Shown here: positions 8,014 to 16,784 of the stretch, piece by piece
Layout of the letters: each line of letters begins with the position of its first letter
How positions within the stretch are numbered: the stretch's first letter is position 1
Source: Fulvivirga sp.
Lineage (GTDB): Bacteria; Bacteroidota; Bacteroidia; Cytophagales; Cyclobacteriaceae
Direction of reading: 5' to 3'
Assembly: GCA_028280565.1 (NCBI GenBank)
Contig: JANQLQ010000004.1
Location: 1-46,060, forward strand
DNA length: 46,060 nucleotides
The notes under the pieces: generated by a model
Told to the model about the DNA's origin: nothing
Databases searched by the model: none
What the model saw: only the letters and a program-made list of their open reading frames with translations
Made by a program: the position numbers and the translations under genes

Positions 8014-8934
8014 TTAAAGGGTTAATTCCTGCCATGCTGCTTCTAATTTGCGCTTGGTGTTGGCTACCACCAAGCCAGGGGCTTCACTACCTACCGGTTT
8101 TACTTCAAACGATACGATGGCTCGTGAAGAACCATCTTTTTTTAAGTAACCGATCTCGAAAAGTTCGCGTAAAAATTCTACAATCTCGGGCACATCATTT
8201 TCCCCGCCGGGATAGCCAAAGCGCGGGTGCAGGTCACCATAGGCGGCGTTGTCTGTATCCTTCATATAGCAATTCCCGATATGGATATGGCGGACGTATT
8301 CTTTTACAGGCTGCAGCGCCTCTGCCGGGGATTCATGTAATAATGGGATATGGCTAAGGTCTACCATTAAACCAAAATTGTTATGCTTCGCGGTGACCCT
8401 GGCAGCGATCTCCTTCGCATCGGCCGCGGGCCCAATAAGACAGGCTTTGTCTATCTTTTGGTCAAACACTTCCAAGACGATATGGGCAGACTTGGAAGCT
8501 GCGTAAGCGCAAATCTCATCCAAAGATCGCTCGAGCTGGTCCATGGATTTTCCCTTCTTTTCTTCCCCGGCATACTTTCCGCTGAGGATGCCAATATCAT
8601 GAATACCCATGTCCACCGCATCATCTACGGCTGCCTTCACCTCTTGGACGGCTTCCAGGCGTTCGGCATCTTCTAAATGGTTGAGATCTAGCTTTTGGCT
8701 CAGTAGCCTGGGTTGCGCGCCATACTTCACCTCTATGCCACTGGTCTCCAGCATTTGCCGCGCTTGGGCCCTTACTTCAGGGTCTTTTATCCACGTGATC
8801 TCCACCACGTCAAAGAAATGATCATCCAGGATCGCCCCAAGTGTTTCTAATACCGGTCCTTCCCCCAGCAGTACAGGGTAGGCCATGAAATGCACGAGGC
8901 CAGGCTTGATGAAATGATTTAAAGGTTTATCCAT
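8014..8934 (-). CDS. Sugar phosphate isomerase/epimerase-like TIM-barrel protein
   Basis: The 306-residue protein fits the xylose-isomerase-like TIM barrel (AP_endonuc_2) family. Predicted metal ligands sit at barrel-strand ends: Glu in IVLEVFD (near residue 154), Asp in LMVDLSHIP (near 193), His in VRHIHIGN (near 218) and Glu in VSFEVKP (near 279). Family members isomerise or epimerise ketoses, hydroxypyruvate or inosose compounds with a divalent metal. Placed among dhaK, dhaL and a class II aldolase, it is the likely isomerase or epimerase step that makes the ketose for phosphorylation. It has no signal peptide and should be cytoplasmic. Confidence 0.82.
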   Translation of the reverse strand: MDKPLNHFIKPGLVHFMAYPVLLGEGPVLETLGAILDDHFFDVVEITWIKDPEVRAQARQMLETSGIEVKYGAQPRLLSQKLDLNHLEDAERLEAVQEVKAAVDDAVDMGIHDIGILSGKYAGEEKKGKSMDQLERSLDEICAYAASKSAHIVLEVFDQKIDKACLIGPAADAKEIAARVTAKHNNFGLMVDLSHIPLLHESPAEALQPVKEYVRHIHIGNCYMKDTDNAAYGDLHPRFGYPGGENDVPEIVEFLRELFEIGYLKKDGSSRAIVSFEVKPVGSEAPGLVVANTKRKLEAAWQELTL

Positions 8935-8978
8935 TCGTATTCGATATTAGTGATCCATTGTTTAATGAAGGTTAATGA

Positions 8979-10670
8979 TTACATCCATGGGTCTGTCACG
9001 CCCAAAATAAAAATAGCAATGAGCCCGAGCACACCTGCCACCGTTACATAATACAAGGTAGGAATGACGGTCTTTCGCAAGGTTTTCCCCTCTTGCCCGA
9101 GCAGCCCCACGGTAGCCGAAGCGGCCACGATGTTATGAATGGCGATCATATTACCGGCAGCTGCTCCTACGGCTTGCAATGCCACGATCATACTCGCTGA
9201 CAACGAGAGCGAAGTAGCGACTCCAAACTGGAAGAGGCTGAACATCAAGTTGCTCACCGTATTTGACCCCGCAATAAAAGCGCCTAAGGCCCCTATGGTG
9301 GGAGCAAAAAGAGGCCACACTGACCCTACATTTCCCGCTACCCATTCTGCCATGGCAATGGGCATGCTGGAAAGCCCGGTTTCGTTCATCCCCGAGTTGA
9401 TGTACACACGGACCATGGGAACCGTGAAGATCAAAACGAACCCTGCACCTAGTATGATCCTGCCGGAATCTTTAAAGGCGGCCACTAAACCCTTTGGCTG
9501 CATGTCATGCAAGAAATAGGTAATGAATACAACGAACAACAGGATGGTGCCGGGCAGGTAGAGTATGGTGGTAGAGCCGTTGATACCTGTACCTAAAATG
9601 TCATTCCATTCTATGGCAAAGGCACTCAGCAAGGACTTGATGGGTAACTGGTTCAGCCGGCTTAGCACTAAGAATAAGGCGACTAACAAGTAAGGTATCC
9701 ATGCTTTGACCAAGCCCATCTTTTTCTGCCCTTGGATCTCACCCAAGTCCATTTTTAAACTGCCCATCCAGCTTTTAGGCCAATCCTTTTCCGGGGCGAA
9801 ATCCCAAGTATCTTTGGGTAACAAAAAGCCACGGCGAGCGGCATAAATGACAATGGCCATGCCTATTAAAGAGCCTAGCAGGCTCGGGAATTCCGGCCCG
9901 AGCAATATCCCGGTAAAAGCATAGGGAATGGTGAAGGCTAGCCCCCCAAACAAGGCAAAAGGCCAAATGGAAAGCCCTTCTTTCCAAGACTTGTTACGCC
10001 CAAAAAAGCGTGTCATCATGGCAGACATGAACAAAGGCATCAGGGTGCCTACCAAAGCATGAATAATGGCCACCTCCACGGTGATGATCTGCAAGTAATC
10101 CATAAAAGAGAGCCCCGAAGCGGCCAGCTTATCCGTGAGTGCTTGATGTTCCAGCCCTCCATTCACCCCGACTAAGATAGGGGTGCCGGCGGCGCCGAAT
10201 GTGACCGGTGTACTTTGGACCATCATACCCAACATGACCGCGGTAGCTGCCGGGAAGCCCAATGCCACGAGCAGCGGGGCGGTAAGCGCGGCTGGCGTAC
10301 CAAAACCAGCCGCACCCTCGATAAAAGCACCAAACAGCCAGACAATAATGACCATCTGCACCCGGCGGTCGGCGCTGATATCTGAAAAACCGTTCCGGAT
10401 AACCGTAATGGCGCCAGAATACTTCAGCGTATTAAGCAGTAGCAGAGCCCCGAATATGATATAAAGAATGTTGAACGTAATAAAAAATCCTTGGATCGTG
10501 GAGCCTATCACGTTGATTATGCCCATCTCCCAAGCAAAATAGGCGATCCCCACGGCTAAAAAATAGACGATGGGCATGGCTCGCTTGGCGGGTTGGGAAA
10601 ATCCCACCATTAGGACTGCGGCGGCTAAAATGGGCATAAAAGCCAGGAGGGCTTGCAAGGAAAGTGGCAT
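8979..10670 (-). CDS. L-lactate permease (LctP/LldP) family transporter
   Basis: The membrane protein of about 563 residues from [11 protein letters not shown] has a dozen or more hydrophobic spans and LctP-family segments such as [37 protein letters not shown] [14 protein letters not shown] near the C-terminus, and [19 protein letters not shown]. This family imports lactate and glycolate, and probably other 2-hydroxy acids, with protons. The frame is open to 10733, but that start would overlap dhaK, so the ATG at 10668-10670 is preferred. With a 2-hydroxyacid dehydrogenase two genes away, glycolate, lactate or glycerate are plausible substrates. Confidence 0.88.
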   Translation of the reverse strand: MPLSLQALLAFMPILAAAVLMVGFSQPAKRAMPIVYFLAVGIAYFAWEMGIINVIGSTIQGFFITFNILYIIFGALLLLNTLKYSGAITVIRNGFSDISADRRVQMVIIVWLFGAFIEGAAGFGTPAALTAPLLVALGFPAATAVMLGMMVQSTPVTFGAAGTPILVGVNGGLEHQALTDKLAASGLSFMDYLQIITVEVAIIHALVGTLMPLFMSAMMTRFFGRNKSWKEGLSIWPFALFGGLAFTIPYAFTGILLGPEFPSLLGSLIGMAIVIYAARRGFLLPKDTWDFAPEKDWPKSWMGSLKMDLGEIQGQKKMGLVKAWIPYLLVALFLVLSRLNQLPIKSLLSAFAIEWNDILGTGINGSTTILYLPGTILLFVVFITYFLHDMQPKGLVAAFKDSGRIILGAGFVLIFTVPMVRVYINSGMNETGLSSMPIAMAEWVAGNVGSVWPLFAPTIGALGAFIAGSNTVSNLMFSLFQFGVATSLSLSASMIVALQAVGAAAGNMIAIHNIVAASATVGLLGQEGKTLRKTVIPTLYYVTVAGVLGLIAIFILGVTDPWM

Positions 10671-10711
10671 ATTACGATTACTATGATGTGTATATCTATG
10701 ACTCGAAAATC

Positions 10712-11707
10712 CTAGAATACCCGTATGGCACACTCTGCCGGGGCGGCAAGCAGTTCTTCCAGTTCATTGTCTAACTTAAGCAGGGTCAATGAGACACCTG
10801 CCATTTCGAGCGAGGTGCAGTATTCTCCTACATAATTTCTTACCACTTTCAAGCCATTGCCTTCACAAAGCTGTGCGGCTTTGCGGTAGAGGACATACAG
10901 TTCGCTGATAGGGGTACCTCCCAGCCCGTTGATCATCAGGGCCACCCTATCCCCCGATTGGAAGGGAAGGTCTTTGTACACTGCGTCGAAGATCTCTTCC
11001 ACGATGGCATCTGCGGATTTTATTTTATCCCTTCTTCTACCCGGTTCGCCATGTATTCCCACGCCTACTTCTATTTCATCTTCTCCCAATTCGAAGATGG
11101 GCTCGCCTTTGGCCGGCGGTGTACAGGAGCTCAGGGCTACTCCCATGCTTCTCACATTGTCATTCACCTTATTCCCCAAGGCTACCAGCTCTTCCAGGCT
11201 GGCTCCATTCCCAGAGGCTGCACCGCAGGCTTTTATGGCGAAGAAGTTACCGGCCACTCCTCTCCTGCCAAAGGTGTGGGTGCTGTTCTCCACCGCTACA
11301 TCATCATCGATGACGACTGCGCCCACTTTTATTCCTTCTGCTTCGGCCATCTCTTTGGCCATTTCCCAAGCCATTTTATCCCCTTGGTAGTTATTGACAA
11401 TGTATAGCACTCCTTTTTCCGAATTCATAAGCTTCAGGCATTCGAAGGCATAATCCACCGGGGGCGCCGCGAATACATTACCGGGAGCGGCGGCATCTAA
11501 CATGCCTTTCCCCACCGCCATGATATGGGCCGGTTCGTGCCCACTGCCCGAGCCTTGTACAATAGGCACCTTGTCGTTAGGATTAAGATCGGCGCGGTAA
11601 ATGATATTGTATTCTTTGACATATTTTAGTTTTCCCGGGTTGGCCATGATAAGGCCTTCCATCATTTCGGGTACAAAATTAGCGGGGTCGTTAACGAATT
11701 TTTTCAT
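10712..11707 (-). CDS. dhaK: Dihydroxyacetone kinase subunit DhaK (or a related ketose kinase subunit)
   Basis: The 331-residue protein has the DhaK fold. [10 protein letters not shown] (near residue 52) binds substrate, and [12 protein letters not shown] carries the histidine (near 219) that forms the covalent hemiaminal with the keto group of dihydroxyacetone in characterised Dha[16 protein letters not shown] fits the C-terminal half. The usual F.SP substrate-site segment reads VFAAPP here, which might reflect another ketose. DhaL is encoded separately just upstream. No DhaM, EI or HPr gene is in the window, so an ATP-dependent two-subunit kinase is more likely than a PTS type. The product would be a ketose 1-phosphate for the adjacent aldolase. 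Confidence 0.9.
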   Translation of the reverse strand: MKKFVNDPANFVPEMMEGLIMANPGKLKYVKEYNIIYRADLNPNDKVPIVQGSGSGHEPAHIMAVGKGMLDAAAPGNVFAAPPVDYAFECLKLMNSEKGVLYIVNNYQGDKMAWEMAKEMAEAEGIKVGAVVIDDDVAVENSTHTFGRRGVAGNFFAIKACGAASGNGASLEELVALGNKVNDNVRSMGVALSSCTPPAKGEPIFELGEDEIEVGVGIHGEPGRRRDKIKSADAIVEEIFDAVYKDLPFQSGDRVALMINGLGGTPISELYVLYRKAAQLCEGNGLKVVRNYVGEYCTSLEMAGVSLTLLKLDNELEELLAAPAECAIRVF

Positions 11708-11720
11708 ATTGAATGTATGT

Positions 11721-11768
11721 TTAGTGGATTAGTGGATTAGTCTTGAGTCCTTGGTATTGAGTATTGAG
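11721..11768. repeat. Short tandem repeats in dhaL-dhaK spacer
   Basis: TTAGTGGA occurs two and a half times at 11721-11740. Seven-base units follow at 11741-11775: TCTTGAG, TCCTTGG, TATTGAG, TATTGAG, TCAAAGA. The tract lies inside the 367-base-free but gene-poor spacer of 165 actual non-coding bases between dhaK and dhaL. No other signal is seen there. Confidence 0.5.
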
Positions 11769-11872
11769 TCAAAGAGCCGGTGGTTTGAAACAGGGAGTGC
11801 CTGGCTTTCATGTTGTTCCGGTTTTGGCCCACGGTAGATCATTACGCTGAATTTCAATGATTTGAGCCTCGT

Positions 11873-12505
11873 TCATTCTTGTCCTACGGTTTCGAGGTTT
11901 TTCATGATGGTGGCGATGGCTACTATACCGGGGTCGGGAGTACCAGCGCTTCGCTCACCGGTAAACGATTGCCTGCCGCGTTTTGCCACCCAGTCTTTCG
12001 TGGTCTCTACGGCATCTTCAGCGGCCTTAGTGGCCATGGCTATCACCCCTGTATGGTCTTTGTCTTGGGCGTGTTGTTCAAACACCTCCGCCACGGGGAT
12101 AAGGCCATCAATAAGGGTTTTGTCCCCTACTTTGGCGCCTCCGCGGGCCATAATGCCTTCTATGGCAGAACGCATCATAGAGGCTACGTCAAGGAGGCTG
12201 ATCTCTTCTTTCCCCTTGGCTTTGATGCCCGCCCGCATGAAGGCTGTACCCCATAGCGGCCCGGAGCTTCCTCCTACATTGCCGGTGATGACCATGCTGA
12301 CCTTTAATAAGAAGGCATTGATGGAGCTACGATCATACTCTTCCCATTTGTCTAGCACCACTTTAAAGCCGGTGGCCAGCGAAACGCCGAAATCAGCATC
12401 TCCAGCGGCGGCATCAAGGTCTGAAAAGTATTTTTCATTGGCGATCGCTGTATTGGCTATGCTCTTCACTACAGCTTCGACATCGTGTAAATCGAATGTT
12501 TTCAT
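11873..12505 (-). CDS. dhaL: Dihydroxyacetone kinase subunit DhaL
   Basis: The protein of about 210 residues from MKTFDLHDVEAV is the nucleotide-binding DhaL subunit. The metal-binding motif reads LDAAAGDADFG (near residue 31): the three aspartates that bind two Mg ions are kept, but the usual GDGDHG/GDGDTG has Ala and Phe at the variable places. GGSSGPLWG (near 80) and the C-terminal DPGIVAIATIM also match the family. The start at 12503-12505 lies 10 bases after the phosphatase stop; the longer open frame to 12580 would overlap that gene. Together with dhaK it should phosphorylate a ketose at C1 using ATP. The altered motif might mean a non-standard substrate or nucleotide geometry. Confidence 0.88.
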   Translation of the reverse strand: MKTFDLHDVEAVVKSIANTAIANEKYFSDLDAAAGDADFGVSLATGFKVVLDKWEEYDRSSINAFLLKVSMVITGNVGGSSGPLWGTAFMRAGIKAKGKEEISLLDVASMMRSAIEGIMARGGAKVGDKTLIDGLIPVAEVFEQHAQDKDHTGVIAMATKAAEDAVETTKDWVAKRGRQSFTGERSAGTPDPGIVAIATIMKNLETVGQE

Positions 12506-12515
12506 CTTTCGGGCA

Positions 12516-13238
12516 TTATGCGTTATTCTTTTTTTGTACAATTTGATGCAGGTCCGCCAATGTGACCCGGGCAGGATCATCGCCTAGCTCGGGAACGACC
12601 TGGTCCGCTTCGGTAAAGTCTTCTTCAGTGGTGTAAGTGCTGGTCGTTACTACACAGCTCATCCCTGCTTGGGTGGCGGCCAATAGGCCATTTCTACTGT
12701 CTTCGATGACCATACAGTCCTTAGGGTCTAGCGAAAGCTCGTCCTTGGCCAAATTATAGACGGCCGGATCCGGTTTTTTCTTGGCGACTATGTCGCCAGC
12801 GAATATTCCTGCGAATTTCACCTCTCGTCCCGGTCCCAGCAGGTGATGGACCACGGCCCTTACCGCTTTTTCATTGGAAGTGGAGCATACGGCCAACGTA
12901 ATACCTTCTTCAATGGCTTCGTCGATAATGCGCTTGATGCCGGGGCGTACGGCAAGTTCCCCGGATTCGATGATCTTCATGAAAAGTTCCGTTTTATCGG
13001 CATGCAAGGATTTGATAAGCGATCCCTTATCTGCGATGCTTTCGGGCCAACCGTATTCTTCAAAAAAGTGTTTCATTCGCTCTTTGCCGCCAGCCACTTT
13101 TAGCAGTTCACCGTAGCGCTCGACATCCCATTCTGCATCGATCTTGTTTTTCTTAAAGGCTTGGTTAAATGCCACGCGGTGGCCGTCACGCTCGGTGTCT
13201 ACCAATACCCCGTCACAATCAAAAATCAATGCTTTCAT
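12516..13238 (-). CDS. CbbY-like HAD phosphatase
   Basis: The 240-residue HAD hydrolase starts ALIFDCDGVLVDTERDGHR, holding the nucleophile aspartate (DCDGV) and a TERDGHR-x-AFNQAF cap segment that closely resembles CbbY, the xylulose-1,5-bisphosphate phosphatase of RuBisCO-bearing organisms. AGGKERM in the cap, CSTSN (motif II), KKKPDP (motif III lysine) and VIEDSRNG (motif IV) complete the set. Its ATG overlaps the aldolase stop by four bases (ATGA), implying translational coupling. No RuBisCO gene is here, so it probably removes phosphate from a ketose phosphate or bisphosphate made in this pathway, or repairs a dead-end product. Confidence 0.88.
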   Translation of the reverse strand: MKALIFDCDGVLVDTERDGHRVAFNQAFKKNKIDAEWDVERYGELLKVAGGKERMKHFFEEYGWPESIADKGSLIKSLHADKTELFMKIIESGELAVRPGIKRIIDEAIEEGITLAVCSTSNEKAVRAVVHHLLGPGREVKFAGIFAGDIVAKKKPDPAVYNLAKDELSLDPKDCMVIEDSRNGLLAATQAGMSCVVTTSTYTTEEDFTEADQVVPELGDDPARVTLADLHQIVQKKNNA

Positions 13239-14125
13239 ACGCTTTGCTTTTGGATCTCTCCTAACATGGCAGCGCCTTTCCCGGCTCCGCCGAACTCGGT
13301 CATTTTAGCGCGGAACAGCTCTTTCATAGCTTCGAACTGGGCTCCCAGCACCTTTAGAGGCTCGTAATCCTTGGGGTGATCTACATGGTATTGTGCAAAG
13401 CTGTCTACAAAGATGTGTTTCAGGTTGGTAGAGATGTTCACCTTGGCGCACCCCAGCGAGATACACCGTGCAATGGTCTCCTCGTCCAGCCCGGTGCCCC
13501 CGTGAAGGGCCATAGGCGTTTGGGTACGTTGGTATATTTCTTCGATCAAGTCGAAGGCTACCTTGGGCTCTCCATGATAGTATCCATGGGCAGTGCCTAT
13601 GGCGGCGGCAAATACACCCAGGTCGAATTCTTTGCAAAAACGCTCCGCTTCATCCGGGTTGGCGAGGTGTGCATCCTCTTCTGCTACTATGATGTCCTCC
13701 TCTACTCCACCGATCTCCCCGATCTCTGCCTCGATGGCCAGCCCCCCTGCCGTAGCCATGTCATAGACCTGTTTGGTGATCTCGAGGTTTTCCTCGAAAG
13801 GGCGGTCGGAGGCATCGATCATCACGGAGGTCCAACCGGTTTCTATACATTTTTTGATCATATCCAGGTCCTTGCCATGGTCCAAATGGAGTGTTACCGG
13901 TACGGGGGACTCTCCTGCCAATTGTTTATACCACGACGCCAAAGGCTCATGACCGTAATACCGGATCGTTTTTGCCGAAGTTTGCATGATCAAGGGGGCG
14001 TCAATTTCTTCCGCTGCTTCTACCATAGCCCTCATCGAGGCATAATCTACGGGATTGAAGGCCGCTACCGCATAACCGCCACTTCGAGCGATACGGAGCA
14101 TTTGTTTAAAGTTTACTAGTGCCAT
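13235..14125 (-). CDS. Class II (Zn-dependent) fructose/tagatose-bisphosphate-type aldolase
   Basis: The 296-residue enzyme matches the FbaA/KbaY/GatY family. It opens with FKQMLRIARSGGYAVAAFN. Zinc ligands are His in LHLDHGKD (near residue 83), His in IGTAHGYYHG (near 180) and His in ALHGGTGLD (near 208). AEIGEIGG carries the conserved Glu loop and NISTNLK the phosphate-binding segment. Such enzymes cleave ketose 1-phosphates or 1,6-bisphosphates to dihydroxyacetone phosphate and an aldehyde. Coupling to the HAD gene and closeness to dhaKL suggest it acts on the DhaKL product rather than in central glycolysis. Confidence 0.9.
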   Translation of the reverse strand: MALVNFKQMLRIARSGGYAVAAFNPVDYASMRAMVEAAEEIDAPLIMQTSAKTIRYYGHEPLASWYKQLAGESPVPVTLHLDHGKDLDMIKKCIETGWTSVMIDASDRPFEENLEITKQVYDMATAGGLAIEAEIGEIGGVEEDIIVAEEDAHLANPDEAERFCKEFDLGVFAAAIGTAHGYYHGEPKVAFDLIEEIYQRTQTPMALHGGTGLDEETIARCISLGCAKVNISTNLKHIFVDSFAQYHVDHPKDYEPLKVLGAQFEAMKELFRAKMTEFGGAGKGAAMLGEIQKQSV

Positions 14126-14127
14126 TT

Positions 14128-14158
14128 TAGTTATTGGTTATTAAGTAATCGGTTATTG
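14128..14158. repeat. Degenerate seven-base repeat between aldolase and dehydratase-like gene
   Basis: AGTTATT, GGTTATT, AAGTAAT and CGGTTATT follow one another in the 107-base gap. It has the same seven-base rhythm as the other spacer tracts, with different unit sequence. Confidence 0.5.
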
Positions 14159-14232
14159 GGGTGCTGTCTATTGTTATTGTTAGATCATTCATTATTTGAT
14201 AGGTTTTGTATTTGCTTGATCGCCCGTAAAGA

Positions 14233-15468
14233 TCAGTTGATCTTATCCCGTTCGATTTGAGATTCATTAAGTTCGAGTCCTAGCCCCGGTCCATTGGGCA
14301 GGGTGACTTGCCCGGCTTGATACGCCAGTTGGTCTTTAAAATATCTTTGCAAAACGCTTTCGCTTCTTCCTGCCAGGTCGTACTCTTGGAAGTCACTGGC
14401 ATTATGAATAGCGGCAGAAAAATGGAACATTGCGGCCGCCGCCAGTTCGGTCCCTTCATGGCGGCACATGACGGGTACGTCAAATGCTGACGCTACCGTG
14501 GCGATCTTAGTCGCTTCTGTGATCCCTCCTGCCTGGCAAGGCCCGGGGTGGATCCTATCCGCCCTTCCTCGCAAGATAAGCTCTTTGAATTGCCAGCGGT
14601 TAAATGCATGCCGACCCGCTGCTACCGGTATATCCAGAGCATCGGCTACCTGCGCAAGGCCTTTGAGATTATGGGCGTCGACAGGTTCTTCAAAAGAAGC
14701 TATGTTGTACTTTTCGTACAGCGTTTTTCCTACCCGGATGGCTTTATTGACAGGGTAATTGTTATTAGCGTCGAAAAACACGGTGACCTGGTCGCCAACA
14801 GCTTGACGAACTTCACGGGTCAGTCCTGGTGAAACACCCGGGGTGAGGGATGGGGTTAGTTCTCGGGCTTGCATTTTTATCTTTACCGCATCGTATCCTT
14901 TTTCAACCAGCTCTTCGGCCCTGTGCGCCGCTTGTAAACCAGGGTTGGGGAGCCCTAGGTCGACATGACAACTACCGTAAACTTTGATTTCTTCCCTGTA
15001 CGGGCCTCCTAGCAATGACCAAACCGGCTGCCCAAGGAGTTTACCCTTTAAATCCCACAAGGCATGATCTATGCCCGCAATTGCTCCTGCCAGTAAACCA
15101 TTCTGGCCGGCGTCTACCTCTTTGAAGAACATGAGGCTCCACAAGTATTCGGTATCCCAAACGCTTTTGCCCTCTACCCTTCCCTTCAACTCGTTGATCA
15201 TGCCTAGCACGATCGGGGCGTAATTTCTATTAGCCTCACCCCATCCTATGACGCCTTCGCTGGAGGTGACCCTGACAAAAAGGGCGGCATGGCCTGGCAT
15301 GAGAAATGGGTCTATGGAACGGATGGTAACGTTGGGTTGGGAAGCAAACGAGGTGCGTGGTCCAGGGATCGCTTTATTCCATTCGTTGAAAGGCATAAGG
15401 CTGAGCATACCTAATCCCCCCGAGGCTTTAAGGAATTCTTTGCGTGTAAGGTTGATCATTTCTTCCAT
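14233..15468 (-). CDS. Enolase-superfamily enzyme (mandelate racemase/sugar-acid dehydratase type), divergent active site
   Basis: The 411-residue protein has an N-terminal TRKEFLKASGGLGMLSL segment resembling a Tat-type signal, then the MR/MLE capping and barrel domains. IDHALWDLKGK (near residue 134) is a family hallmark. The catalytic KxK is VKIKMQ (near 198). Metal ligands are Asp in FFDANNNY (near 236) and Glu in FEEPV (near 261). The third expected Glu, AGEH in the neighbour, is Arg here (AAGRHAF, near 286). The C-terminal catalytic-His region is also altered (CRHEGTE). Starting three bases after the paralogue's stop, it may be a partner or a re-tuned enzyme. Dehydratase activity is inferred. 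Confidence 0.85.
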   Translation of the reverse strand: MEEMINLTRKEFLKASGGLGMLSLMPFNEWNKAIPGPRTSFASQPNVTIRSIDPFLMPGHAALFVRVTSSEGVIGWGEANRNYAPIVLGMINELKGRVEGKSVWDTEYLWSLMFFKEVDAGQNGLLAGAIAGIDHALWDLKGKLLGQPVWSLLGGPYREEIKVYGSCHVDLGLPNPGLQAAHRAEELVEKGYDAVKIKMQARELTPSLTPGVSPGLTREVRQAVGDQVTVFFDANNNYPVNKAIRVGKTLYEKYNIASFEEPVDAHNLKGLAQVADALDIPVAAGRHAFNRWQFKELILRGRADRIHPGPCQAGGITEATKIATVASAFDVPVMCRHEGTELAAAAMFHFSAAIHNASDFQEYDLAGRSESVLQRYFKDQLAYQAGQVTLPNGPGLGLELNESQIERDKIN

Positions 15469-15471
15469 CTT

Positions 15472-16725
15472 TTAAGGCTGGTAAATGTTCGCCTTGGTGA
15501 TCGCTTTTTCGTCCACCTCCATCCCTAACCCCGTGGCCCCGGGAACGGCGAGGTGGCCCTTATCCACTTTCAGTTCGTTTTTGAAATACTTCTGCAATCC
15601 CATCCAATACCTAGGCCCCGCATACTCTTGGTATTCGGCGGCATTGGGGCAAGAGGTCACAAAATGCAACGCCGTGGCCGTGGCCAACCCGGGGTATGCA
15701 TTATGGATCATAAATCGCCTATCAAAGGCTTGGCCCAAAGCCGCTATCTTTTTGCATTCGGAGATACCAGAGGATTTGATCAAGTCTGGGTTAAGGATGT
15801 CTACGCCGCCGATCGTGACCAGGTCGCGAAAGTGCCAACGGGTGTACTCGTGCTCTCCCGCCGTTATTGGGAAATCCAATGCTTCGGAAACCTCCTTCAG
15901 TTCATGGTAATTGTTCATCGTAACAGGCTCTTCTATCGAAGCAATGTTGTACCACTCCCTAAGCTTTTGACCGTGTTCAATGGCGCGGTGGGCGGTGTAG
16001 CCATTATTGGCGTCAAAAAAGATCGTGATATCGTCTCCCACGGCCTTTCGCACTTCTTTGACAGTTTCGAATGAAGGGTCAGGATTTGGATCGATATTCA
16101 GCTGGCGGATCTGCATCCGTACTTTAATGGCTTCATAACCTTGATCCACATAGTCCGCAGCTATTTTAGCCATTTCGAGTGGTGTTTTTTTGCCACTACG
16201 ACCGTATTGTTCTTTTTCGTGGCTCTTGATATTGGCCCCAAAGCTGCCGTATAACTTGATCCTGCTTTTAAACTTACCGCCCAACAGCTTGTAAACAGGC
16301 ACGTTAAGAGCCTTGCCTTTTAGGTCCCATAAAGCGATATCTATCCCGGAAAGGGCGCCCGCCAACAGTCCGTGGGCGCCTTGCGAATAGGTTTTGAAAT
16401 AGGCCAGCGTCCAGAGTTTATCGATTTGAAAAGGATCTTTGCCTAAGAAATGCGGCTTGAGCACTTTTTCAATAAAATCACAGCAGATGAGTTTGTAATC
16501 CTTATCTGCCTCTCCCCAACCCGAGACGCCCTCGTTGGTCTCAATCTTGACGTAAACGGCGCTGTTGCTCACCTTGGGCTCGGGCTTGGGGTGAAACACT
16601 TTGATACTGGTTATCTTCAAACCTGACCGGGGTCCATCCAGCAAGGCTTCCTCGAATTCCTGGGGTGTGCTTTTGCCAAACAAAGATGAGATGAAGGCCC
16701 TCCTATTCTTATTGTTATTTCGCAT
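15472..16725 (-). CDS. Enolase-superfamily sugar-acid dehydratase-like enzyme
   Basis: The protein of about 417 residues from MRNNNKNRRAFISSLFG belongs to the mandelate racemase/muconate lactonising group. IDIALWDLKGK (near residue 135), the base motif AIKVRMQ (KxR variant, near 205), Asp in FFDANNGYT (near 241), Glu in IEEPV (near 267) and Glu in TAGEHEYTRW (near 292) give the complete Mg-binding set. FMIHNAYPG (near 342) supplies the second catalytic His candidate. Family members abstract the alpha proton of a sugar acid and lose water to give a 3-deoxy-2-oxo acid. The frame is open to 16761, but the Met at 16723-16725 gives a signal-like RR start. It is paired with a divergent paralogue. 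Confidence 0.87.
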   Translation of the reverse strand: MRNNNKNRRAFISSLFGKSTPQEFEEALLDGPRSGLKITSIKVFHPKPEPKVSNSAVYVKIETNEGVSGWGEADKDYKLICCDFIEKVLKPHFLGKDPFQIDKLWTLAYFKTYSQGAHGLLAGALSGIDIALWDLKGKALNVPVYKLLGGKFKSRIKLYGSFGANIKSHEKEQYGRSGKKTPLEMAKIAADYVDQGYEAIKVRMQIRQLNIDPNPDPSFETVKEVRKAVGDDITIFFDANNGYTAHRAIEHGQKLREWYNIASIEEPVTMNNYHELKEVSEALDFPITAGEHEYTRWHFRDLVTIGGVDILNPDLIKSSGISECKKIAALGQAFDRRFMIHNAYPGLATATALHFVTSCPNAAEYQEYAGPRYWMGLQKYFKNELKVDKGHLAVPGATGLGMEVDEKAITKANIYQP

Positions 16726-16784
16726 TTGATTGTGTGATCGTTGGGGGAATATTCCCTGCACATTCCCCCTTACTACGCATTTTT

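Noticed and set aside
10671-10733. Earlier start for the lactate permease gene
   Set aside because: It would overlap dhaK and add 21 polar residues before the first membrane span.
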